64,000 bases of DNA, taken from assembly GCA_963969495.1 (NCBI GenBank), contig OZ018322.1, positions 157,324,848 to 157,388,847 of the forward strand. Direction: 5' to 3'. The DNA comes from Ceratothoa steindachneri. Its lineage: Eukaryota > Arthropoda > Malacostraca > Isopoda > Cymothoidae. The notes beneath the pieces are model-generated. The model did no database searches. It had not been told where the DNA came from and saw only the letters and a list, made by a program, of their open reading frames with translations. Positions 10,141 to 19,799 of the stretch are shown here, piece by piece. Both the position numbers and the translations under genes were made by a program. How positions within the stretch are numbered: position 1 is the stretch's first letter; every line of letters begins with the position of its first letter.

Positions 10141-10747
10141 GCATTTGAATGGTCCTCGAAAATTTTAACCGATCAAAGCACATACAACCCTGTATCTGTA
10201 CTGCTTGCCTCTGTTATATATTATTGAGATTATTTCGTCTGGCAGCTGTTTCCTGGCGTTCATATGTTTTTCTGACAGCGTAGGAATTATGGGTGTCTGA
10301 TTGCTTGTCTCATGCTTCTGTTAATAAATATACAATTGTGATATAGTATTTCTCTCCATTTTACATTGGTTCACTGCATATTACATGACATATTAGCTCA
10401 TTAATTAATGCATATCCCCAATTGCAGGATCTCATTGGTCCAGGGAGCACTCATTTATGAGGTTTCCCGCTGGGCTTACTTATCTTGAATTTGGGTGTCA
10501 CAGGCCTACTTTCCTTATCAATTTGGGTGCTACAAAATTTTCCCTCGAATTATGGGGTAACATATGCTAAGACCTAATATGTATCGACACGGGGTAAACA
10601 CTTTGTTGGATATATACTGCTATATTCTTAAATGGCTTTGATATTAAATATATATATATTTTTATATATATTTACTTATCAATTTAGGGTATTTTACTAG
10701 TTCATATGATTATACTATTTGCTAGAATTATAATACATAATATATAT
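10141..10747. other. Spacer, nothing recognised
   Basis: AT-rich sequence with no coding frame or repeat that I could match elsewhere in the window. Confidence 0.5.
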
Positions 10748-11690
10748 TGGGTGTTTAAAATAAATTGATATCAATGACTTCCAACTTTAATAATGTGTAA
10801 AAACAGGTCAAGAGTTTATGTTTAATGTTTGATATTTTTATATTTACAAGTATAGAAATACTATTCACCGGAAGTGAAATGACATTTTAAACAAGACGAG
10901 TTCAAGGAACGTCTTGTTTTCAGCGATGATGTCACATTTCGTACGAATGGCAAAGTCAATAAGCATAATGTTCGCATTTGTGGCGAAGAAAATCCACATG
11001 CCACAGTTGAGGACGTGAGGGACTCACCGAAAGTGAATGTGTTCTGAACCATCTCCAAGAACCATCTTCATGGCCCGTTTTTCTTTGAGGGAAATGTGAC
11101 TGGCCATGTATATCTGTAAATGCTTCAAAACTGGCTAATGGATGATCTCATTTCAAATGAACAAGAAAACTTCATTTTTCAAAAGAACGGGGCTCGACCT
11201 CACTGGAAGCTCACTGTGCAAGCTTATTTCAATGACTATCTGGGAGGGAGATCGATCGGGCGTGCTGGTGATGAAAAAGACAATGGGCGGTTAAAATGGC
11301 TGCCATGTTCACCTGACCTAGCCACCTTACTTTTTTTTCTCTAGGGCTATGTGAAGGGACTGGTCTATGCCTCCCTCCCCCTGCAAAACTAGAGGAACTT
11401 AAGCACAGAATCACTACCGCAATGGAGACTTTTACCAAAGACATGTTGCAGCCTGTTTGGGAGGAGCTGGACGACCGACTTGACGTTTGCCGTGTCTCAA
11501 GCGGTGTGTATATTGAACATTTTGTAAAATTGTTCATGGAATCTACATACCTTTGATTTTCTCATTTAAATTTGGAGGAATAAATTTTATGTTGCTTAAA
11601 ATTAAGCCTGTTTAGTTTCATTTGCCCTAACTATGTACTTTCAGTGATATTTACAACTCAAATGATATTGAATTTTTTGAAACACCCAGT
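10748..11690 (+). mobile_element. Tc1/mariner-superfamily element, 5'-deleted
   Basis: The left end 'TGGGTGTTTAAAA' (10748) and the right end 'TTTTTTGAAACACCCAG' (to about 11690) form imperfect inverted termini. Inside lies the catalytic half of an IS630/Tc1-type transposase; the DNA-binding half is missing, which explains the 0.94-kb length. A second partial copy of its right end sits at 6870-7124. The TA flank is clear on the left only. Confidence 0.85.
10880..11560 (+). pseudogene. Tc1-like transposase catalytic domain, mutated triad
   Basis: The translation follows a family common in arthropod genomes: 'LVFSDDVTFRTNGKVN', 'HNVRICGEENPHA', 'VRDSPKVNVF', 'GPFFFEGNVTGHVYL', 'MLQNWLMDDL', 'FIFQKNGARPHW', 'CSPDLATLLFF' and 'GYVKGLVYASLP'. 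The first catalytic Asp is present (GAT 10924-10926). The second, normally in QQDGAPPH, is Asn (AAC 11186-11188), and the third is in SPDL (GAC 11315-11317). Stops occur after 'VNVF' and 'VYL' and within the C-terminus, with at least one frame change. Inactive for more than one reason. Confidence 0.88.
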
Positions 11691-11734
11691 GCAATGGGTT
11701 CATTGGCCAAGTGCCGAGTACAAAATAATTCGGC

Positions 11735-12315
11735 ATACCAGTTACAAGCTCAACAAGATTCACATGATACTCAGATGTGAGGCTTCATTGTTAAACCTAT
11801 TCTGCCTTGCAGTGCACTTTTATATTATTAGTTACATGGACAAAAGCAATATAACATATTTCACAAAGATATCATATATAAAATTTTTATTCAGTATTAT
11901 TTTATAAAAATGTTATGTATATACATTTATTATTCACAAAAGGTGTTATTCTTATTTCTTATTTAGGAACCACTATATCTTTTTTTTAGATTATTTGTAT
12001 TCTTGTACCGATTACGAGCATTTATAGAATTCACATAATACTCCTTTGTGAGGCTTCATTGGTGAACTTATTCTGCCTTGCAATTTACTTTTGTCTTATT
12101 ATTAACATGGATGAAAGCTATACATCCTTATTTTAAAAATATATTATTCACACAGGGAGTTATTCTTATTTATGCAAACCACTATTCTTATTTCAGATAA
12201 TTTGTACCTGTATAATTATTCGTCTACTTCTTACTAGCAAAATTGTGTTCACATGGTATTCATTTGTGAGGTTTCATTACTGAACCTATTCTGTCCTGCA
12301 ATGGTCGCTACAAAT
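11735..12315 (+). repeat. Degenerate ~240-bp tandem repeat, 2-3 copies
   Basis: The block 'TGTGAGGCTTCATTG' followed by 'AACCTATTCTGCCTTGCA' occurs at about 11775, and recurs at about 12048 ('...GGTGAACTTATTCTGCC') and 12268 ('GTTTCATTACTGAACC'). Each is preceded by an 'ACATGATACTC'-like string. The intervening parts ('AACCACTAT...TTTTTAGATTATTTGTA') also repeat. Confidence 0.7.
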
Positions 12316-12639
12316 CTTGCGTGTGCGTACCACACTATCTTACTTTAAAATGACCCTCAGCATACTGAGGTAACTTTCAAATCAATATATACACAGAATA
12401 TATAAACTTAACAGGAATTAACTTTACATTAATAATTACTGACTTTTTACATTTTCATTTGGTGTAGCAAAACTAAAATATCTTTACACATCACTAGACT
12501 TTTACTCTTTATCTCTTTAAAAGTACTGAATTTGGGCAGTGAAATTGATTGACACTGAAGCACACCACTTTCTACGCTTGTGATTTAAAAAAAACTGTAT
12601 AGGGAAGTATAGTGTGAATTCGTCTTCATTTTGCTCCAG

Positions 12640-13400
12640 GATTGCATGCAGAGGTTCAGTGAGTAAAAATGCGCCCTTTTAACATTCTGATTGCTGTTTA
12701 TTCGCAATGGGAGGCCAATGTTGATGGAGTTCGCCAGGTTTACTTCTCCCTGAGCTGAGCGTAGGCTTGCGGTTAGCGAATCTTTCTTCTCCGAGCGCTC
12801 GTTGTTCGTTGTTTGAATCCATTGTTCTTCTCGATCCCTCTTCTTTTTCAAGCGAAAGGGTCACCCCTTATGAGGTAAAAGGTATTTTGTGGTTGCTTGA
12901 TGGTAATGGCGTACACGATCTCGGTCTCTTCTTGTCCTGCTTGTTGATGGTCCTATGCGTCCATTTTCATTCTTGTCACTTTCACTGTCCGATCGAAGGG
13001 GTCGCCGGTTTATAGGGATTAAGGGCAAAACGGGGGTACATGGCTAAGGCTGACTCTTGATTATTGGTGGAGAGAATCCGCCTAACGTACTTTTGTTCCA
13101 TCCTTCGAAGAGTCACCGGCCACAGTGTCTACTACCTTGGCCGAGAAGGACCCCATGACCGTTAACAAAGCCTTCTTCTTCGGGCCTAGCCGAGGACTAG
13201 GCTAGAGGTTAAGGACGGATCGACGAGCGGACGAACTCGGTAGGCAAACGAATGGCAAAAGGTTATACAGACAGACAAGTTAACTGTTTCTTATTCCATC
13301 TTCGTCTCATCTCTTCGACTGCTTACGTCAATATGTATATATAGGTCCTTCATTTCTAAGGGGCGTGATAGCCTCTTTTCTTTGATTTGGGTCCAGGACA
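12640..13400 (-). other. GC-richer LTR-like island with promoter module copy 2
   Basis: The minus strand has the same promoter module as at 9.9-10.1 kb, with a TATA run at 13336-13343. Downstream lies about 650 bp of GC-richer sequence and an AATAAA near 12700 on the minus strand. This arrangement (promoter, then polyadenylation signal within a few hundred bases) is what an LTR would look like. I could not find the paired repeat or TG/CA boundaries, so the call is tentative. Frames of 80-90 codons across it show no domain. Confidence 0.35.
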
Positions 13401-13463
13401 AAGTTTATGATCAGAGTCATGTTCTTAAGTTCCTTTGTTTATCATTGGGTGGAGATATAAGAA

Positions 13464-13464
<1 letters not shown>

Positions 13465-13525
<61 letters not shown>
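13465..13525. repeat. (TA)n microsatellite
   Basis: Uninterrupted TA run of about 61 bases. It lies just outside promoter module copy 2, as another TA run lies just outside copy 1. Confidence 0.97.
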
Positions 13526-13527
<2 letters not shown>

Positions 13528-14089
13528 CGATTCCTCCACAGGAGCAATATGAAAGTATATTCATGTACCCGTTCAAGAGCATACTTTCGTCGGCCTGCAC
13601 TACTTTTCTCATCAGAGGATAAAAGTCTCCCTAAATGCTTTTTGTCTGGCCTTAAATTAATAAGGACGTTCAACGATCTGCACGCATTTAATAATTGTCA
13701 ATGCTCAAAATTACAGCTACTCAGCCCTACCCTTGGTACACTTTGCACCCCTTCCTGCCTATTTCATTTTTTATTCTTGTGTTTTTTCTTTTTATTTAAA
13801 ATAAACTAAATTTATGTACTTATATAATTTGGGTTATTATGTTCCTAATCACTCGCTAAGCTGGTGCCTTAATGAAACATCTTCTTCCGAACGGATACAA
13901 CAAGTCCACGTGGCCAAAGATTATCTACTTTCACGTTGTATCGAGATAAATCATATTTGCTAACGATGGCGGTTCGATTTACCTTTTTGTTAAAAGCAAT
14001 TTCTATGGCAATACTGTTTTCCTTAAACGGTAGTCCAGGTAGTCATAGGCTCTTTGTTGGTAAAGTTTTGGTGCCCTTAAACCGTTACA

Positions 14090-14380
14090 ATGGACCCTCG
14101 CCTACAGTTCGTCTCATACTCAAGGAAGGAACTTACCCGTGTCTTATCGACCGATCTTATTAAAACATTCTGCAGTCTAGCCGAAAGTAACGGGCTAATC
14201 AAACTTACTCGCAAACAATTGGTATTGTCACTTTACACCACAGCTCTGCTTTCCCAGGAGAAATCGATCACAACTGTGTTCTTCAGCCCAGAAACGGAGA
14301 AAAAAATTGTTGGCACGGTTAGCCGATCTTGTCTACGGCATAAGACTTCCAAATTATATTGTTTCTATCGACAACATTAA
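14090..14380 (+). CDS. Unrecognised 96-codon open frame
   Basis: It starts MDPRLQF and ends KLYCFYRQH. No domain, membrane segment or signal peptide is evident. It lies in a mildly GC-richer stretch downstream of the LTR-like module; a truncated retroelement gag or a chance frame are both possible. An overlapping 75-codon frame at 13936-14163 is no better supported. Confidence 0.2.
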   Translation: MDPRLQFVSYSRKELTRVLSTDLIKTFCSLAESNGLIKLTRKQLVLSLYTTALLSQEKSITTVFFSPETEKKIVGTVSRSCLRHKTSKLYCFYRQH

Positions 14381-14851
14381 TGTAACCAATTAAATCTCAG
14401 CTCCGCTTTATTGGCAACCTATATATAACTATTCTCAATCTATCTCTACTTATCTCGCTCTCTATCTCAATCTATTTCGATGACTCAGTCCCGTTCACCC
14501 TGAGTAAAATTGTCAAAATCAACAGGTAGTAGTGTTTAGGCTGCATTGGAAGAGTATGGACGAAGACGCTCTTGTTGGTAAAGCGGCGTTGCTGTAACTG
14601 AAGCGGCGTAGGCTTACGAGTCAAAAAAGACTATGGGTGTATGAAATTAATGCTAGAAGGCCTGAATTTGGGAGCTTTGGACATTTATGGCCAGATTTTA
14701 TAAACAATCCCGATAAATTTTATGATTACTTCATGATGACCATAGAACAATTTAAGATGCTAGTAGAGTTGATTGCACCCTCTATAAGAAACTAGAATAC
14801 TAATTACCGACATATAGTTGGACCTGAAGAAATGATGGTCATTTTTCTAAG

Positions 14852-15940
14852 ATATGAAGTGGATTATGGAAAAAATGGGCAAACAGAAGGGTCTCGTAGT
14901 TTAGGCATCCTTTAATCCTAATTGTAAATAAAGTAAACAAAATTACCTCTTTTATTCCCATTGTGAATAAAGTAAGCAAAAATATATCCTTTTTTCTCGT
15001 TGTGAGTAATGTAAACTAAATTACATTATGTTAGCCTTATTGGGCTCTCTCTCTGAAGAAAACGTACTCAGAACTATTGTCGCTAGCAGGAGATGGTGAT
15101 GGTGTATGATTTGTATGTTGTCCAGTCCAGTAACCATATTGGGTGTTGATACCAGGCTGGGTGTTGGTGGGTTTGAAGATCTTCCTCCGGAAGCCTTCAG
15201 GTATTTCTATCTTGATGTCAAGCTTGTAAGCTGACGACAGTTGTTTAATCAGAGGAAAAGGGATAACAGGAACTGAAAATCTGAGTTATTTTTATTTCTA
15301 GAATGAATAGAAGCCCCTTGTTCTCAAAGTTTCCTCAGCTCAATCAGACTTTGCTTAACTATTTTATTTTCAAGGATGCTGTGATGTCTTTTCATGGTGT
15401 TGGGTTTGTTTTTTGGTGTAAAAACCGACTTGTTGTTAGTAGGTGTGTTTTTCCCTTCACAGGTGTTTCCATTGCTTGTTCTTCTTTTAAAACCTGCATT
15501 ATCAGCTGCATCCGGTGTAGCAGAAGTTAATGAATTGTCAGATGCCACATCTAATTCAAAACTTTTTTCCTCATCAGACGGTGTTGATACCTTAGAAGAA
15601 GTTGGTCGTGGCGTTACATAGGGGCAAAGAAATTCCATAGCATCATAAACCCCAACTACTTTGTTTTGGTGTTAGCTAATCCAGATGGTTGCTTAATAGT
15701 CCTTTTCCTTTCTCTCTTGAAGCTGCTCCTTAATTTATGCCACTTATACAGGCATTAAGATTTTGTAAGAAAAGTTAATAATATTAAAAATAATAATGCT
15801 CATAGTACTTATAGAGGATTTGCTCAGGCTCCAATTCACCCCATATGATACAAACTCTCTTTTTTTCTCTCTCTCACTCTCTTCAATATATGCAAGAAGT
15901 TATATAACATTGTTATAAATTTGTATACCATTATTTTCAG
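14852..15940 (+). other. Probable intron of the Harbinger transposase gene
   Basis: The reading frame breaks after 14851 and resumes in phase at 15941 with the residues expected for the family (FLR followed by LVATGESFASL). The downstream end is a good acceptor, a pyrimidine-rich run ending TTATTTTCAG. The upstream end reads ATATGAAGT, one base away from a consensus GTATGAAGT donor, so the donor appears lost by a single G-to-A change. The 1089-bp interval contains the antisense MADF gene. Confidence 0.7.
15025..15750 (-). pseudogene. MADF-type Harbinger accessory protein, C-terminal part
   Basis: In minus-strand order: 'HKLRSSFKRERKRTIK' near 15690-15735 is the end of a MADF (Myb/SANT-like) DNA-binding domain. 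A stop follows, then the open frame 15324-15638 with 'MEFLCPYVTPRPTSSKVS' and an acidic, Ser/Thr-rich linker. After a frame change near 15300 come 'IPFPLIKQLSSAYKLDIK' and 'PEGFRRKIFKPTNTQPG', ending near 15028. Such proteins assist nuclear import or DNA binding of PIF/Harbinger transposases. The N-terminal part of the MADF domain was not found. A host MADF gene is less likely given the location. Confidence 0.75.
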
Positions 15941-16780
15941 ACTTGTTGCTACTGGAGAATCCTTTGCTTCCCTTGGGTTCCAGTTTCGCATTGGAAAGAG
16001 TACAGTGCAAAACATTGTCAAAGAAACAAGCAATGGTATATAGGAGGTACTGCAGCCAGAGTATATGCGAGTACGTGATTTTCAACACTAGAGACAGATA
16101 TCAAGAAGATTTATGAGGAATGCAATCTGTATTGGAAGTATCGATGGCAAGCACTGTCAGCTAAAACATGTTCAGTTGGTGCAGGCTCACTTTTGTATCA
16201 CAGGCTGTCGAAGATGCCAAATTTTGTTTTACTATGATTGATGTAGGTTCATATGGCAGGAACAGTGATAGTCCTTTTTTAAGTTACTAAATCATGTGTA
16301 GGTCATTTTTCTCTGGAAATTTAAGTGTTCCACAACCTAGCAAAATACGAGGTACTGAGATTAAAGTATCATCCTATCTGATTGGATATGAAGCTTTTCC
16401 TTTAAAGCCCAATATAATGAGACCTTACCCTCAAAAGTACTTAGATTACTCTAAAAGGTTATTTAAGTATAGGATGAGCAGACCTAGGAGGAGTGTAGGA
16501 TGTGCTTTTGGAATGTTAACTAATAATTTGGTGTACTTGAAACAACAATGGAGACAAGTACTGAGGTATCTGAAGCAATAGTTAAAACTATCTTGAAACA
16601 TCATAATTTCATTTATCATGAAAACAATATCAGTTTTCGTGGTGATAATGATGATATAATATATTACCACAGTGAAACCATGAGGAGCATGTCACCATCA
16701 GGAAGAACAAAACCTACAGCATCACTAGGTAGAGCTGTTAACTAGCAAGAGAGAATGATCTACTGAGTGGCTGTCTGCAG

Positions 16781-17460
16781 GAGATAGGCTATACACAGTT
16801 ACCACAGACAAAAAAGCACCTCATGTTGCTACCACATTACATCTACTCTTTATTAAGCATGTATAGAATATGAAAGATTTTTTGTTAAGTCAATTAATTT
16901 TCCTTGTCGAGGCAACATATAGCAAAGATCGCTGAGGAATGTAAATACAAAGGTATGCAGTGACCATAAAGAGAGTATTAAGTATATTATAACACAATTA
17001 CAGGTCTATTAAGTTATCATTATTATTTTGTCATATTATTAGATTATTACTAGTATTATAAATTAATAAAGGTTATTATTGTTAGCAGTAACTTATCTCT
17101 CGCATCGCGACCATTTCTTCTCTTGTTCAGTCCGCAATTTTCTTCCTTTATGCAACTCTAATTGTGTGAACAGGATGGCAAGGATAATATATAGCACGTT
17201 GCTCTTAAACTAAATTGATCAGGAGGTCTGGCATCATCATGCTCACTGCTTAGTAGACTCACCGTGACTGATGTAAAAATAGGACCGCGCGAATCAGTGA
17301 CATAGATTCGACATGATTCTCCATAAATTGATTCGCTTGGTGTAAACGGTTTAATAGGAATTAACGTGGCAAATCATTACGAATGATGAATCGGGATGAT
17401 GCTCCATAAATTGATTCGATTCGATTCGCTTGGTGTGAACGCCGCTTATGTCTGTTTCGT
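16781..17460. other. Spacer with a repeated block near a possible Harbinger terminus
   Basis: No gene. 'CATAAATTGATTCG' followed by 'CTTGGTGT' appears at about 17323-17344 and again at about 17404-17434, within 17270-17450. This may be subterminal transposon sequence. Confidence 0.4.
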
Positions 17461-17740
17461 AACACTCTCACTGTCTCAATCACATTTAATCTTTGTTTCG
17501 TTTTCTCTATCTTTCTCTATTTGAGTGTCTGTGTGTCTGCCTGTCACTATTTATGATAGTGTGACCCTATCTCTCTCCATACTTCTTTTAATCTCTCTTT
17601 CTATCTATATATTCCCCGTCATTGTGTCTCTCTCTGTATGTATATGGCTCTCTATCTATTTTCTCAGTCTTTTTCCCCTCGTATCTCTTTCACTATCAAT
17701 TTCTTTCAGTTTTTCTCTATCATTCACTCTCTCTCATAAA
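17461..17740 (+). repeat. CT-rich low-complexity tract, left of the CR1
   Basis: Strongly pyrimidine-biased, with TCTCTCT motifs and a few purine interruptions, of the same character as 22306-22790. It continues up to the CR1 5' end. The 108-codon frame across it is a low-complexity artefact. Confidence 0.85.
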
Positions 17741-18553
17741 GAAAGTAGAGGGAGAGGTGACGCACCCTTGTCGCGGGAAGAGAGCTTGTGTGTAGCTTTG
17801 ACTTTTCGAGCTATGTCGGCGGGGGTACCTCTTTCTAGGTACCCCTGGTAGGGCTTTCCTTGTCGATTGGGTCAGAAACGAGGTTCCAGACTAAGTGCGT
17901 CATTCTTTCCTTTTTCTACTCTATCTTTCTCCTTTTTTACTTCTATCCTATCTCTCCCACTTATACAAAAAGAAAAAACAAAAAAAGCCTACTCCTATCA
18001 TGTCTCTCTTTCCCTGCTTTCCCTCTATCTACATATAAGGACCTGGCAGCTACCTCATGCGTCACAAGAGAGGCTTTGGAACCTCTAAAAACAACGCCAA
18101 TCGACGCTAACTGGTTGCGAGAGACTAGGACTAGGGGTGTCCTAGGCGTTGGGGCATGATGAATGGGATGAGGGTAGTGCCCCGTTAACCCCTTCCCTGG
18201 CGCGTAATTATTGACAATTCTCAGTGACCGTTGACGGGTGCCTCTGGTAGTATCGGTCTGAGGTAACGGCCCTTTGTTTCCAGGTTGGTTGCCAGGCCAA
18301 TAAAAAGCCTTGGGTCGAGTTTCTTGGTTTGGCGTTTATTACGGGGTGTGCTCCGTTGTTCACCTGGTGAGAAATCGATGGCCCCTTCGGGGACCGTCAG
18401 TGCTGCTTGGTTGGGAGCCACGGCACGCTGAGGTTTAAAGACTCGGCCAGACGAACAGCAGCACAAGGAACACGCCTTCTGAAAGATCCGAAACCTCTCC
18501 GATCGATAGGCGGGAGCGACTCACAAAGTATTCAGAGATATAAAGTGTTCAGC

Positions 18554-19700
18554 ATGACTGGAAAGAAAAGACCTGGTGCGTTAAAGTATACCTGCTCGAC
18601 ATGCCAAAAGGACAAGTGGTGCGTAGATTTTCCGAAGGAAGGTTTCTAAAAATGCCACCCTGGAAGTATCTACACGGACTGCGTCCTAAAAGCAGAAGTT
18701 CAGGAGCTTAAAGAACTTTTTAAATCTTCTGAGGAAAAAACACGATGGCTGGAAGAAAAGGTGAAAATCCTCGAGTCTGAGCATGTGACTCAAATCCGAC
18801 ATCTCGAAGCCATCATTGCAGAGATTAAAGCCACCAAGGTAGAGCAACAGCAACAAGAAACTCCCAACGACGCGGATAGCTCCTCTGTTGGGCCCTCATG
18901 CACTGCGTTAATAGAGATAGGCCAACCATCTGACGTCCCAGAGCCAGCAGCTGCTGGGGTTACTCAGGGCGTCAAAAAGAAGAAAAGGAAGAGTAAGAAA
19001 GGAAAAACAGTAGATAAAACACAAGAGAAAGTAGAAACGGAAGAAAAAACGAAGAAGAAAAAAAACAAAAAAGTGGAAACGAAAGGGGAATCGAAAGAGC
19101 CCGTACTGAAAGGAAAGCCTCTGTCCTCTAAACCCAAATGCACGAGGGTCATCGTGATCGGTGACTCCCAAGCGCGGGATCTACAACCCTTGCTAGCGGC
19201 CCGCCTTCGCACCAGTGTGAGGTAAGCTGCATTCCAGGAAAGGGGAACGGAGAAATAAGGGTGGAGGCTGAGAGATCTCAGATCTCTGAGAACTCAGTAG
19301 TTGCCCTCATGGCAAGTGGCAACGATCTCTACCTACGAGGAGGCAAAGTAGGCGCCAGCAGGAAGATCCTGACCACGGTTATGGGAGGAGTCGACGACTG
19401 TGGGCTAAAAACTCGCAGACGTTACTGTGGTCGGCTACTCCCAAGACGAGGTCCATCCCGCATTGCTCACGAGATGAACGTCTCCATAAACTAACGCCTG
19501 GGAGATCTTTGTACGGCGGAAGGAGTCTTTTTTGTAGACCCCTACCGCACCTTTTACGGGAAAAATGACCTGTACAAAAGGCACGGCACGGAGTGCATCT
19601 TTCCTTTAAATGGAAAGCTGCATTCGCAAACATGATCCAGGATGTTGTGGAGCGAACCAAAGAAGTGTCAGACCTCGAGTAAAGGAGGACGTACGCCAGT
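18554..19700 (+). pseudogene. CR1 ORF1: Cys-rich N-terminus plus SGNH esterase
   Basis: The start is the ATG at 18554 (MTGKKRPG). A zinc-finger-like stretch 'YTCSTCQKDKWC' is interrupted by one in-frame stop near 18647. The same frame then runs on to 19225: an amphipathic helix-rich segment ('VQELKELFKS', likely coiled coil), a Lys-rich basic region near 18970-19110, and 'VIVIGDSQARDL', the GDS block of SGNH hydrolases. After a frameshift near 19225 comes the GND block ('LMASGNDLYL', 19310-19340), and after another 'FFVDPYRTFYGKNDLYK' near 19530-19580. The last catalytic Asp/His block (usually ...DGTHLS) reads 'RHGTECIF'. In CR1 elements this domain is thought to act on membranes or lipids during retrotransposition. 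Confidence 0.82.
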
Positions 19701-19799
19701 ACACCCATGTTACTCCAGGAACGACCTTTTCTAAAGTTACAAAGAGGGGAGTGACCCCACCACAGAGAAAAAAAGCGGGAAACGGAAGAGCGTAGGCAT

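Larger units (their letters stand above)
14598..16745 (+). pseudogene. PIF/Harbinger transposase (DDE_Tnp_4)
   Basis: Exon 1 (to 14851) reads 'RRLTSQKRLWVYEINARR', 'FGHLWPDFINNPDKFYDY' and 'MTIEQFKMLVELIAPSIRN', one stop, then 'PEEMMVIFLR'. The frame joins in phase to exon 2 at 15941: 'LVATGESFASLGFQFRIG' and 'STVQNIVKETSNGI'. Exon 2 continues with 'SIDGKHCQLKH' (first catalytic Asp, GAT 16143-16145), 'GNLSVPQPSKIRGTEIKV', 'LIGYEAFPLKPN', 'SRPRRSVGCAFGML' and 'TSTEVSEAIVKT'. The second catalytic Asp of LIGDEAF is Tyr (TAT 16387-16389). The Glu of the VECAFG motif is Gly (GGA 16498-16500). A Trp codon is TAG near 16040, and there are frameshifts around 16170-16290. The enzyme is dead at two catalytic positions as well as by nonsense mutations. 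Confidence 0.92.
14530..16780 (+). mobile_element. PIF/Harbinger transposon, two-gene type, decayed
   Basis: It contains a plus-strand DDE_Tnp_4 transposase in two recognisable exon blocks and, between them, a minus-strand MADF-type protein gene, the usual accessory gene of this superfamily. The true ends are unknown. The tract 17270-17450, with two copies of an 'ATAAATTGATTCG...CTTGGTGT' block, could be a right subterminal region, but no matching left terminus was found. Confidence 0.88.

Noticed and set aside
14579..14612. GCGGCGTT strings as a left Harbinger terminus pairing with 17440-17450
   Set aside because: The match is only about 10 bases, lies inside or against transposase exon 1, and has no 3-bp target duplication that I can identify.
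18908..19212. 82-87 codon minus-strand Phe-rich frames
   Set aside because: Antisense shadow of the Lys-rich region of CR1 ORF1.
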